Of a DNA stretch of 64,000 nt, positions 15,719 to 27,215 are shown one piece after another. Origin of the DNA: Leuctra nigra (lineage: Eukaryota; Arthropoda; Insecta; Plecoptera; Leuctridae); NCBI GenBank assembly GCA_934045905.1, contig OW203764.1:33149629-33213628 (forward strand), in the 5' to 3' direction. Under the pieces are notes generated by a model. That model saw only the letters and a list, made by a program, of their open reading frames with translations, was not told the DNA's origin and searched no databases. The stretch's first letter is position 1; every line of letters begins with the position of its first letter. The translations under genes were made by a program, and so were the position numbers.

Positions 15719-16906
15719 CTAGTGGAGCGGTCGCTCCACCCAGCCAAGTCGTACTATACACTCACAGTCACTTAACATAACGTTACTGCCTAATAAACTA
15801 AGGAGCAGACCAAACACTTTTACTGTAAGCAACAACATGGCATTTTCGGCCTACTGGATCTTAAAATTCGAAAATCTTACATTGTTGCGAAATATTTTAA
15901 TTTCGAGCTTTGGCCCACCCCACCCCCTATACCAAATTTGGGAACAACAGGTTATGTCATTTGCGAGCAAGAGGGCCGTGAAAACAGTGAAATTACACCG
16001 CTTTCTGATTCTGATGATATCAGGAAACGATGTTGACAGGGCCACAGCCTAAACGGGTTATCCGATCGATCTGAAATTGTTACCACATGTGCACTTTTGG
16101 CGTCTGAGGTGCCTTTTGCTATAACTGGTTTTATGCCGCCATTTTGAAACCGGAAGTGACGTCATATCTCAAAAACGGCTAAACCGATCGGAACGAAATC
16201 TGCGCCAATCGATTCAGACGGGCATCTATATGAAATATCAATAGTCAAAATAGAAATGGCTTATAACATTTATAGATACAAATTTTAGGTGGCAGTGAAG
16301 TCAGCCGCCATTTTTAAAACCGGAAGTGATGCGATAACTCGAGAACGGCTGGACCGATTGGAACGATGCTTTCGCTATACATCATGGAATTTAATATTAA
16401 GCTTACATTTAGCACCAAACACAATTTTTCTTAGCAACCAGATCACAAAGGCGTATTTTTTAAAGGAATTATAGTCATTGGTGACACAAAAGGTATATGT
16501 TACAAGTTGTAAGAATAAATTGAAAAAAGGAGTGATATCCCCATAAAAAAACACTCCGTGTAAAAATACCAGCCAAGTCTCTTCAACTAAAAAAAAATAG
16601 AAGAAATCTAAAAATTTAGCACTGAAAAGTAGTGATATCAAAAAATTGCCAAGTCAAAACTTTTCAAAAAATACTTAGCGCATCGTTTCTTAGGAGATTA
16701 TAGATTTATTTTATGTATAGATGAGTATATTTGATTTCCGGCCTACACTTTTCATATGCACGATGCGTCAAGTATTTTTTGAAAAGTTTTGACTTGGCAA
16801 TTTTTTGATATCACTACTTTTCAGTGCTGAATTTTTAGATTTCTTCTATTTTTTTTAGTTGAAGAGACTTGGCTGGTATTTTTACACGGAGTGTTTTTTT
16901 ATGGGG
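15719..16906 (+). repeat. Composite repeat family A, copy 3
   Basis: Complete-looking copy of 1.19 kb. It starts with CTAG and the palindrome at 15722-15739, has one GCCGCCATTTTGAAACCGGAAG with TGACGTCA (16157), and ends in the foldback 16539-16906. It shows the likely full layout of the family. Confidence 0.85.
16539..16906. repeat. Foldback at the end of family A copy 3
   Basis: CCCCATAAAAAAACACTCCG at 16539 and its complement ending ATGGGG at 16906; arms about 160 bp. Within each arm the gtgatatc...gccaagtc block occurs twice in diverged form. Confidence 0.85.
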
Positions 16907-17715
16907 TTATAAGTACTTCGAGAGTTCAAAAGAATCATAATCAGTACAATGTCAATGTCAAAATGAACCTATGTAGCATTAAAACCTATAGCTTAACTAT
17001 AAATGGCATTATGAAAGAAACTCCGTGTGCAAATTGACTGGAATCTTTTTATCGATCATCATAACATTTTGTATGGTCTTTGGGACCTGCATTATAAGTA
17101 TATTTTGACACTCTCAGACAAACCTGTAATGAATTTCAAGAGTTTATATTTCAAAACATTCATAATCAGTAATGTCAATGTCAAAATGTAAACAAAAAAA
17201 ACTGCTTCCTTGATTAATTTTACATATTATCCAATCTAATTCTAAGTACCATGATATTATGTGTCCGTCTTGGACAGCTTGCCGAACTCCTGTCCCTCCT
17301 CCTCCTCCTGTCCTGTCTCCTGTGACTCCTGGCGTGTCAATTGACATTGACAGGAGTTGTTAAACTATTTTGATATTCTGTCAGTGATTATTATTTTTGT
17401 TTGGCGATGGTCTCTTGAAAGTTTTTAGTAAATGTAAGTTTAATTGGTAATCAAACCATTTTCTGGAGACATATTGAACTTTTCTGTGATCCCCGGAGTG
17501 ACGGGAAAGTCTTTGCTTATCGTGTATTTATATTGAAAGTATAGGTAAGGTTTTGTAGCAATCTTGCCAGTCACTGAAAAAAAATTGAACTTTTCTGTGC
17601 TCCTGTAAGTATTTTTATTTATGGATTATTTACGGAATTTCGGTTAGATCATGATTAGATATGCTGCACATACCAGTGCTCGCTTATCAACGCGTTACAC
17701 CGAGCGTTTTCCTAG
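16907..17715 (+). mobile_element. Likely 3' part of a Helentron derivative
   Basis: Ends at 17715 with gtgctcgcttatcaacgcg, a hairpin, and gagcgttttCCTAG followed by T. Orientation fits the 5' half at 15361. The middle contains sequence not shared with other copies, so the extent is uncertain. Confidence 0.45.
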
Positions 17716-18116
17716 TTATAATTTTGATAAAGTTTACAATGATGGTTCACTTAGATTTTATTCTTCAAATTTGGACACAACGTTAGGTTTATAGTGTTGT
17801 GCTTGGCGGCAGTAACTGGGCGAAATGATTTTACGAATTTTAAGTGCGAAAATGTTTAAACAATATTATTATTGCTTGGCCCTTCTTTTAGATCTCAATG
17901 GTTTTAAGTGGGAAGGTGCTTGGCAATTTTTTAACAAGTTTTTGTTTTTGTACAACATCAAAAGTAATAGAAAAAACAGAGACCTGTGCCAAAGGAGCGA
18001 AAAGGAGATGATACTCTCGTTGAAGAAATAGAAAAGTAAACATAAAGAAAATAAATATGCAAGATTGAAATTATTATTACTAACACACAATGCACAATTT
18101 AACATGTTATTATTTA
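17716..18116. other. No gene seen
   Basis: AT-rich, with only short frames on both strands and no homology that I recognise. Confidence 0.4.
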
Positions 18117-18225
18117 TATTTTATTATATTATATTATATTATATTATATTATATTATATTATATTATATTATATTATATTATATTATATTATATTATATT
18201 ATATTATATTATATTATATTATATG
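18117..18225. repeat. (ATATT)n microsatellite
   Basis: About twenty perfect copies of a five-base unit, attat/atatt. Confidence 0.95.
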
Positions 18226-18652
18226 TTATGTTATATTTATGTTAACATGTAATTTAACATTGTTAAAGTGCAGCTGGCGTATGACGGAACCTGTGCATTT
18301 CTTAATCTTATCCGCAAACATCACCTTCATTCATAAACTGCACTACCTAAAGATTAACATTGTATGGATAGGCAAAGTTGAAACTGAAGAATTAGATGCT
18401 GGATCATGCTGATAGGTGAATTACGTTACATAAGGAGAAAAAGGTCATGATCAAGATAACATTAAAACACTTCAATAGATAGATCCAAAGAATGTCGAAT
18501 TTTTTTCGAGATAGTAATTACAATAACAAGGAAAACGGCAATGATTTTTTTCTTTAAAAAAATATTACTGCATTGACGTATAGCAAACAGACCTGTTGCA
18601 ATTTTGAGAGTTTTGAAAAAATAAGTACCTAATAATGTAGTTTAACTCGTAG

Positions 18653-19462
18653 TTGAGCGAGCGACTCCTTTTGACTCTTTTGGCACCGAATTCTGGCTTT
18701 TTCACATTGTTGACGTGACAATGTACACTCGGCAAAACAAAAATTGATCGTTGAACAAATTTGAATGACTGCTGGTCATGTCCCATAACTAACCAATCAA
18801 AGCAATTGTAATTATCATTGAAATGTGAGGTCAGCTACTAGAGTGAGACAATGAGATCGCTTGAACTGACTTCTGATGGTGCGATCTTACATTTATCAGC
18901 CTATCAGATTTATTGAACGTTCAATTTTTGCTTGGTCAAGTGTACATCGATCAAGCTAAAATTTATTTCAAGCTGTTTTTTTTATTCCGTTGATTGGTTC
19001 AGATTTAAAAAAACTTTCTATTGGTTTGTCATCAATTTGAAATCCAACATTTGTCTCAAATTTGTTAAAGTTACAGCCAACTCCTCCAATGGAAAAAAAA
19101 CCCGATTGCTTGAAAATCAAAAAAATTTGGCATGGTGACAAGACCAACATTGTGTCCTATATTATACACATTTTCAACACTTTCGGTCAAGTATTTACAT
19201 ACTTGTTTGTTGCGATACAAGAGTTTAGAAAGAGTTGTCAAAAGAGATTTTGAGAAAAGTACTTATCGTAAGTCACGACACGACACGTGGATCTGTAATT
19301 CAGTTCTTCTTCTTCTTCCGGAACCAAGAGAGCGTGGAAATTGGCATGCTGCAAAGAAAATCGTATTGTGTCGTATCGTGAATCGCGGGTTTGACTATGG
19401 GGATGTTGCACGTATCTGTGCTCGCTTATCAACGCGTTACACTGGGCGTTTTCCCAGTGTAT
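18653..19462 (+). mobile_element. Helentron-like derivative
   Basis: Starts TTGAGCGAGCGACTCC at 18653, as in the copy at 45228, with the cttttggcac box. It ends near 19462 with gtgctcgcttatcaacgcgttac and a mutated gggcgttttcccagtg terminus. No coding capacity. Confidence 0.55.
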
Positions 19463-19504
19463 CAGAGAATATTGCGATTCGCTGTAAGTCGAAGTTAGTA
19501 CGAC

Positions 19505-19895
19505 AATCATGGGCCTCCGCAGAATTTCTGCAAGGGGGGGGGGGATTAGGAAAACAATTTTCCACGGTTTAACGAGGTCGTGGGGAGCTCGTCCCCACGT
19601 ATTTTGGTTCTTGGACACTGTGAAATCAATTTTGAGACGTTATGAGGTGTATTTTGTTGAAATAATCAATATTTTTTAAAATTTGACAGTTTTGAATTGC
19701 GGAGGGGATGCCCCCACCTTGCCCCACAGAAAATTTTTGGTTTTTTTGACACTTTGAAATAATAGTTTTGATATTTTTATTTTTTGTTTACAAAATTAAA
19801 CTATTAAAACACCACCATACATGTATGTTTCCCTGGCATCCAGGGAGGTGGGGCAAGTGCCCCCCCCCCCCCCTTGCCCTGTGGACGCCCAAGAC
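19505..19895. mobile_element. Possible non-autonomous DNA element with G-rich inverted ends
   Basis: The left end gggcctccgcagaattt, running into a G tract, matches the inverted right end (cttgggcgtccacaggg in complement, also running into a G tract). Clear target-site duplications were not found, so the boundaries are approximate. Confidence 0.35.
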
Positions 19896-20099
19896 GTCAA
19901 TAGAAAACTGAAGACATGGAGGTGATACACAATAGAGAGAGAGGTCCTCTTGGTCCGGTTGATGGATCAGTGATAAGAAATCAAAGTCAAGTATAGGAAC
20001 CATGTGAGTGTCACTGATAAGATGTTGATTTCATTAATGAGCATATTGATTGTGCATTTTACGGCTTTCTTATTTTGAAAAAGAAATGCTATATAAGGC

Positions 20100-20505
20100 G
20101 GGGTCGGCAATCTTTTTTGGTGAAGGAGCCAATTTCCCAAAAAATTGAAATAGATAATAATGGGAGCCGCAGTATAGGCAATCAAATAATCTAATACACC
20201 GAAAATAATAACTTAAATTATTAATTCATTTTCATATTTTGACGAAGCTCCTCAGTTTTTGCCCCGCAGGGCGTTTTTTTAAAAGAATTTCAACAAATAA
20301 AAGTGATTCAGGGACTCTAAAATGAACAAACTGAATTAAATAATCTTCCAATTATTGCCCCGCAGGGCGTATTTTTAGAATTTCGACAATTTCCTTCCAA
20401 TTGTGCAGACCGTTTTTTTCGAATTTTCAAATTTTTCGATTTTAGTTATTTAATTATAATGAGCCATTCAAGAACCACCAAGTAGCCGCAGGTTGCCGAC
20501 CCCTG
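20100..20505. mobile_element. hAT-like MITE (GGTCGGCAA family), copy 1
   Basis: The left end ggggtcggcaatc and the right end gcaggttgccgacccctg are inverted. The interior shares gaaggagccaatttccc and gagccattcaagaaccac with the element at 31682-32480. Twice inside it reads gccccgcagggcgt. The target duplication is degraded here; it is clear for the other copy. Confidence 0.7.
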
Positions 20506-20786
20506 CTATAAGAGTAATTTTAAAAAATTGTCAAGCACATGGTATAATTATACCGAAAAAAATGTTTAATATTTTTAGTGTGTTTGCGTTAAGATGTTAT
20601 GTCATTGGTTTGAGCTTAGAGTAGTTAGCTAAACCACTAACTACTCTATAGTTTTGAGTAGGCCAATCACTTGTCAGGAGCGACTCCTTTTGACTCTGAT
20701 ATGTTGCTAATAACCACCGTCGTTGGTTAGTCTACCAACAGGCCGGCCTTCAGCGTGAGCAAAGCAAAAGAAATTTTAAGGCCATG

Positions 20787-21142
20787 TCAGGACATCCAGC
20801 TTGGTCAGATGTTGCCGAACTCACAGCGCCAGCAACGTTCCGGGGAAGAAAGGGCCATTCCAAGAAACTCTCAGATACAAGATGGACTTGGGACGTCACT
20901 CATTCCTGGGACGGACATCGAGGCTATGGAATGAACTGCCACTTGAGATATCTGAAGCTAATGACATTAACGCATTCAATCAATTAATAGATTAGAATCT
21001 GATCATATCACTGAACTGAAACTTGATGCTACAACAGCTGACTAGCAGCCACTGGAAAAATTTACATGTGTATTTTAATATCTTATTAATAATGTACATT
21101 GTATTCCTAAGCTGTTAATAAAATTCTATTCTATTCTATTTG
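20787..21142 (+). pseudogene. 5'-truncated LINE, 3' end of reverse transcriptase ORF
   Basis: The frame up to 20995 ends with HSFLGRTSRLWNELP and then NAFNQLID, the usual C-terminal signature of CR1/Jockey-group LINE ORF2 proteins (R-x-x-x-LWN-x-LP, then F). It is followed by about 140 bases of 3' UTR and a short repeated tail of attct units. Everything upstream of the last 65 or so codons is missing, as expected for incomplete reverse transcription at insertion. Confidence 0.7.
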
Positions 21143-21154
21143 ACACGGACCTCT

Positions 21155-21188
<34 letters not shown>

Positions 21189-21432
21189 GCTGCTACCTGG
21201 AGCAATAGAAGTCGCAGTTGCAGGTATATAGTATATACTATACCTGAGTCTTACATGCTATTTTCACGTTTCAATGAAAAACAGATACTTTTATGTTGAT
21301 TGAGTGGATCATATTTCAATTCAATATGGACGTATAGGTATGTTTTCTGAGCGTTGTGTACGCATTTCCGGTTCGAGAATTTGCACGAGCCCGTGCTCGC
21401 TCATCAACGCGGTACACTGAGCGTTTTCCTAG
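21143..21432 (+). mobile_element. Helentron-like derivative, short
   Basis: Starts near gacacggacctctg with a T tract of about 30, continues with tggagcaatagaagtcgca (shared with 45228), and ends gagcgttttCCTAG at 21432 followed by T. The extreme 5' TTGAGCGAGC is missing. Confidence 0.6.
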
Positions 21433-23400
21433 TACTGCTTCTTTACACACGATGAACTACAATTTTTTTTATTAATTTTTGAATGGACATATTTTGTAGG
21501 TCAAAATAATATTATTTTGATATTTTGATATTTTTGATATTTTTGATAATATTTTGATTATCATATTTTTTTGATTATTATATATTATTTTTGATATCAT
21601 TAATTTCTGAATTATTTTATTGGAAGAGGATTATTTGAGCTCGGCTGCTTATTTAAGATGGAGTGTTTTAATGGGCAAGCTGTCTACATGAAATGCAATA
21701 AAAACGATGCACCCAGTTATTTTATTAGTAAGTATTTATTGTAAGTAAGTATACAAGTGTAAATAGTGAGTTTTCTGAAAATTCATAGTTCAAAGTTCTC
21801 AAACCTACAAACACTGCAATCAGGAGAATGGTTGAATTTATCAAAAAGACGTGTACTGCTGGTAGCGTGATAACAGGGGTACGCTCGCAGTCGATATAGC
21901 AATCAGCCTTCTTTACCGACCGCTCGATGACGTACTCTCTAGTAGTCTCTCGCTCGCCGGCCTATGACATTGACGACATCTTTGACGAACTCCTTGCTGT
22001 TCATTTGATTCTGTTTACTTTTTATTATTGATATTTTACATACACAACAAATATGTATTTGATGTATTACTTGAATGAAACGAATGAGAGGGTTTATACT
22101 TTGAAGGTGGGTGTTTATTTATGGATTTGTACAACCTAGTTCCCTCAAAAACTGTACGGGAACATCGTAGAGAAGTAGGTAACATAACCTTAAAATACGT
22201 ACATGTGGTTTCTTCTAGAAAGTGGATCCGAAGGGCAACCCTACGCTATCAGCTCATCCAGGTATGTTGGTAACAAGTAGATTTAATCTCTTTCAAGACA
22301 CGTTCTTACCTATAGATTGGGTAGTATGTAATAATGGAATAAAGACTCATTTATTGGACAAGTCGTTGTGACACTCACTTGTTGCACGTTTGCGTAAGCT
22401 GTTAACAGTGTCCCATTCAAACAATCACTAGGTTCTTCATTCGGGGTCTTCGCTCCATTATGGCCACTCACGGGATTTGTTTTCTTGGAAATTAGTCTCC
22501 GTGCCATACTACGGATAATAGGGTGACAGAGACAGTAGTTGCGCAAGACACATAAAACAGCTGATATGAAATTCCTTGCTATTATAACGTTTAGTAAATG
22601 TTCCTCTATATTATGCCCTATCCTTCCTGTGTCCAAAGATATATTTGTATCTTACATTTAGGAACACACCCAGGCACTAGGCTTAAAAGTACCTCGATTT
22701 GAGTGAGTGCTTGCAAGACGGAATGAAATAACATGTGCACCACAACTATATGCCATGGACAGTAATGGCGCACTTGGGTAACAATGAAAAACTGTACTTT
22801 AAGTACCTCAACATCAGTGTAAATATTTTAATTATTTTCATTGATACTTAATTGGTCATTGAATGAACATATAATATGTGCCTATTGACGAAGAATGTGT
22901 TTAAAACTACATTGTTTCCCTGCGCAACTACTGTCTTGGTAGGTGCACAACAACTGTAGTGGGTGCGCAACTACTGTCAATTTCAGTTTTTCAGTGTTCT
23001 TCTCGAGTATTTCTGAACATACTCCAAAGAACTTCAAACAGCTGTTTTTTAAAGATATGTGTATGATATGGGGAAGGTATAGAGACCTTGATCAGGTTCT
23101 AAATAATCAAAGATATGCACTTCTGAAGTTGGTGTTGGCCTTACGCGCGCAACTACTATCTGTGTCACCCTAGACGTTCTATGTCGGCTCATGTTGAAGC
23201 TGGTGGCGAAAGAATCTAGTCTAGACTGCAGAGCGGTCTCGGTTCTCCACACACAATAGACCAGACCCTATCATAGTCATTTGAATTGAAGTTAGGTTGT
23301 ATCCTCAACAATTTGTATTCATCCCTTGTTTGATGTTCTTGACATTACTGTAACCAGAGTTAGAGAAAGAAGTATGTGTACTTTTGTGTCGACTGTCATA
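21433..23400. other. No gene seen
   Basis: A two-kilobase stretch with only short unconvincing frames. The phrase gcgcaactactgtc recurs loosely near 22922-22980 and 23150. I see no RNA gene or element with defined ends. Confidence 0.4.
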
Positions 23401-23404
23401 TATT

Positions 23405-23655
23405 CACCTATCTCTTAGGTAGCTACTGCGGAGGTCACAAGTTCGATTCTCGTGGCCATCCCAACGGAGGCTTTTGTTTTTTCCCTCAGTCGAGAGCCAA
23501 ATGTTGGGAAGGTTCCCTCGTAATAGGCCACGACCTATTTTACACCTTCCATCCTTACCTTTCTTCATGATTCTCCCAATCATCCTCATATTCATTCATC
23601 GGTCGCCATTAGCGTTACAGAAAAGTGCAACGTAACATCACTAAAATAAATGAAC
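23405..23655 (+). mobile_element. tRNA-derived SINE family, copy 1
   Basis: An internal promoter B-box-like run (aagttcgattctcgtggcc) is followed by ttccctcagtcgagagcc, tgggaaggttccctcgtaa and taggccacgacct. The same order occurs at 48715 and, inverted, at 41995-42125. The 3' end runs into an A-rich stretch near 23640. Confidence 0.6.
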
Positions 23656-24211
23656 AATCATAGATCAGCAAGTCACCGAGTGTCTGAGAATTGTGGACAG
23701 TTGATTTGCTGTTTCTTTGATTGATGCTCTATTAGTTTTTGGGAGACTGCCCAATAGTAGGTGTGTGTACGTATTTTGGACTGAAATTTAAGCCGCACTC
23801 AAATAAAGCACGGAAAGCGTTTTGCGTTTTTTCTCGAAACCAATCACAAGTCCAGAAACCGTGCTCACGCGACAGACTTGTGATTGGTAATAGAAAAATC
23901 CGCTTTCTGCCTTTATGTGAATTGCGGTGCCATGATACTCATCCTGTAGCCCGAGGGACTAATTTTTGTGGCCCCCCAGTTGATGTTTTGTCAAATATTT
24001 ACTTATTCACAAAATGTGTCCACTGTGAATATTTTTTAATAATATTATAAAGAAGTAATAATTTCTCGTTTCATTTGAGAGAAATTTGGTGAGTTGTCAT
24101 GTTAGGATCCACGCCATTTACCCATTCCAAAAATTGTAAAAGAGTGTAATTATTTTGGCGTGTGAAACATTGTTCGATTCGTTTCCTAATAAACAAAAGA
24201 CACTGAATCAA
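23656..24211. other. No gene seen
   Basis: The frame at 23739-24050 has no recognisable motif. An imperfect inverted phrase (tttctcgaaaccaatcacaag / cttgtgattggtaatagaaa) near 23830-23900 suggests a small degraded inverted-repeat element. Confidence 0.35.
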
Positions 24212-24508
24212 CCAGGCACGTAGGAGGAGAGGGGTGGGGAGATTATCCCTCCCCCCCTCTCAAGCGGACAGACCCCCCATTCTCCATATAAAATTAAGCT
24301 TAGAATCCCAGAATCACTTAAATTTTTTAAAAATTCAAATAAAAACCTCTCTGCGGGGCAACATGGAGGGTAGGTAGTTTACTTTAGTTCGTGCATTTAA
24401 AGCCCCAGATCACTTTTAAATTGTTAAATTCTAAAAAGAATGCCCTGCGGGGCTAAGACTGAGGGGCTCCCCTCCCCCATTATAAAAGTAGTTCCTACGC
24501 ACCTGGAA
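24212..24508. mobile_element. Small inverted-repeat element (CCAGGYRCGTAGGA ends)
   Basis: The left end ccaggcacgtaggag and the right end tcctacgcacctgg are inverted, about 297 bp apart. The interior has G/C-rich runs next to both ends and the phrase gccctgcggggc also seen in the GGTCGGCAA hAT elements. Confidence 0.55.
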
Positions 24509-24934
24509 CCTAGGTACCTACCTGATCACACAAGCATTTTTCTACTTTTTTAAAAATGCGGCCCGCCAACAAAGCAAATGTGTATTATTGGCCTGCAAGT
24601 CGAAAGTTCGAGTAGGTAACACTGCTTTAATGCAATATAAAATAATATATATATATATATATATAATGTAGTAAATAATAAAAATAATAAAAAACATTAG
24701 AAATATCATGGTTTGAACTGTGGCCATTTTTTATTATTGACTTGTGATTGTGCATTTGTCCCTGACCACGAATAGCCAGCGTGTTTGCATTTTCATAATC
24801 AGTTTACCAATCATGATTTCAGGGGGGTTGTGCCTGGATGTGCCAGTTGATTTCTTTACTTTTTACCGAGTTTTTTTCCGAATCTTTTCACTTGAATTTA
24901 TTTGCTGGCCATTTTTTTTTCTCTACCATGTTGT

Positions 24935-25550
24935 TAGGGATGGCACCTGGTAAAATTTACCGGTAAATTAAGGTAAATTTACCAATTAATAATTTACTGG
25001 TAAAAAAAATGGTAAATTTTGTTTTTTTGATCCTTTCCAATGTATGAATGGAGATATCAAATTTTAAGTAAAAACTATAAGTAAACTTCAGTGTGACAAC
25101 ATTAGCAGTTAGGCATATTTTACGTTGATTTTTGGTTGTCTTCAATCATTCAGAATGATAACTCCATCCATATAGGATTACTTCCAATGTCGGAATCTCT
25201 CTTCAGGTTGGCTTGTTTAGCAGACACAGATTGTAACTTGATCAAATTGGTGGTCGACAATTCCTCTTATGGGAGAATAACACAGGCATGGCATAGCCTA
25301 CACTAGATTGGTCGAGTCAATGATATTCGGTTATATCATCCCTTATCAATATGGAGTACTTATTGTTCTGACTGCGGTAATCTTTGTAAATGAGTCAAAT
25401 AATAAAGTAGGGTCATTTTTGTATTTGGTATAATCATGATTTGGTATCTACCATCATTTTTCAAAATTTACCGCTGACCGGTAAATTTACCGGTAAAATT
25501 TACCGGTAAATTTACCGATTTTTCCAGAACCGGTAAAAGTGCCATCCCTA
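24935..25550. mobile_element. hAT-type MITE with perfect 8-bp target duplication
   Basis: Inverted ends TAGGGATGGCAC and its complement. The flanking 8-mer CATGTTGT at 24927-24934 is repeated exactly at 25551-25558. The subterminal regions are built of repeated ttaccggtaaattt motifs on both sides. The 8-bp duplication fits the hAT superfamily. No ORF. Confidence 0.9.
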
Positions 25551-25865
25551 CATGTTGTACCTACCAGCCCTTTCACTTATTATCCGGGGCTTATTTTTCG
25601 CGTCATATGGGGTGGGTGGGTTAGTGGGCCCAGCCCTGTCCGACCACACATAGATCCGAGGACCTAGGCACTCTCCGCCAAGAACGGATGTCCAAGTAGA
25701 TTTAATCGTTTGAATACTGGCTGCTCTAAAGTGAGAGAGATTTCTGACAAGCTATTGGATATTTTCAGCTCGCTTCTCTCCGGAAGATAAGTTCTCCAAG
25801 GAGAGGATAATCATCAAGACACGCTTCAACTTGTTACCGACTCAGCAGCCTCCAATTGAGTATTG

Positions 25866-25970
25866 AACCAGTCATTCACAGACGTACGTAACCAGTCATG
25901 CACTGATGTACGTAACCAGTCATGCACAGACGTACGTAACCAGTCATGCACTGACGTACGTAACCAGTCA
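25866..25970. repeat. 24-bp tandem repeat, four to five units
   Basis: The unit aaccagtcatgcactgacgt plus acgt starts at 25866, 25890, 25914, 25938 and (partial) 25962, with few changes. Confidence 0.9.
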
Positions 25971-26283
25971 CTCTGTGCTGCATGATGTCTAAAACTAGTT
26001 TTATTTATAATTTTATTAAGAATCATTTTTATAATTCTGTACAATAGTACTATCTTGAGAGATATATACCTATAATTATGATTTTCCGCAGTTAGCACTA
26101 CATTACCAACCAATCTGACATATTTTCAGAATCCTATCAATTTGCTTATAAAAGAATGTCCTTGAATTGCCTAACGTCACCGATGTGTTGTATTTTTTAT
26201 TCTCAATGTAATGTCTTGTGTCCAGAACTATGACAGTAAAACACTGATATATTGCGATCCCTATTTTATTATCTACACTCTAG

Positions 26284-26423
26284 GGGCTGGATTCACGAAA
26301 GGTATTATCTGCTTATACGTATTATCTTTTGATTTAATACCAAAAACACCATATTAAATGAAAGATAATAACATTTAGATAGTACGTGTTAGGAGATAAT
26401 ACTTTTTGTTGTGAATCTGGCCC
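26284..26423. mobile_element. Small palindromic MITE, copy 2
   Basis: Diverged copy of the element at 3427: ends ggggctggattcac and gtgaatctggccc, with internal tattatct/agataata repeats. Confidence 0.65.
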
Positions 26424-26989
26424 TAGGTACCTAAATACCTAAAATCTGTTCCAAGCCTCCTGAAGTCTGTTCGACAACATGAGTGGGTACACCAGACAAT
26501 GTGCCCTGCTGTGCTCGACAATCGTGCATCATTGCAGGATCTCAGAGTATACAAATTTTTGTAATCTTTTTTAATCATTTTAATCTCTTGAAGCAAGAGT
26601 TGTTTTGCAAGCCAATCTGCAGCATTGGGCCAGTAACCCAAAGGTTCTGGGCTTGAATCCTAGTTGGAGTGTTGCTTACACAAATTGTGCTTTTGTACAA
26701 TTAATGCAACCAAAACCCGATTAGCGTAAATTGTACTGATCATGATTTTTTTGAAATTTTAATACTGTAGGCATGGGTCACTAATGTCTTTTACAAAATG
26801 AAAGGAATAAATTAAGCTCGAACTTGGGAATATTATTGTTTTTCACATGTTTATTTTTAATAATAAATGCTAACTAAACAATAGAAAAAGAAGATAAATG
26901 AATGGTATTTTTAAAAACATTGTCATAACTGATAATTGATATCAACAGAGTTTACAATGAAGTAGGTAATAAAACTGTAATATCCTCTA

Positions 26990-27215
26990 CTAATTCTGGA
27001 TCTGAGTCTTGGCATTCTGCGGATAAACCACGTGCTGGATGAAGTTGTCAGCCAAGTGGCCGCACCGTCCGCCCGGCTTCATCAGGTACGACTCGCGACT
27101 GGACTTGGACAGCAGCGACTCCACGAGCGTCTGAAGCACATGGTGCGGCAGAACGAGCTCGTAGCACGGCAGATCCACCACTGTCGTGCTGTCTTGGTTT
27201 GATGCGGTCATGGAC
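26990..27215 (-). CDS. SDR gene exon 5 (C-terminal, with stop)
   Basis: Acceptor ctctatcgccacag then G, completing the split Arg codon from exon 4. Codes for VVDLPCYELVLPHHVLQTLV and ends QIQN with TAG at 26992-26990. Corresponds to the C-terminal helices of SDR9C proteins. Confidence 0.75.

Noticed and set aside
18065..18412. Plus-strand frame of 115 codons with Ile/Leu/Tyr runs
   Set aside because: Produced by the five-base microsatellite.
22310..22636. Minus-strand frame of 108 codons
   Set aside because: No motif, no splice context and no base-composition shift from its surroundings.
26610..26672. tRNA-like run with ttctgggcttgaatcctag
   Set aside because: Only the B-box/T-arm part is recognisable; no cloverleaf could be formed, so it is at most a SINE remnant.
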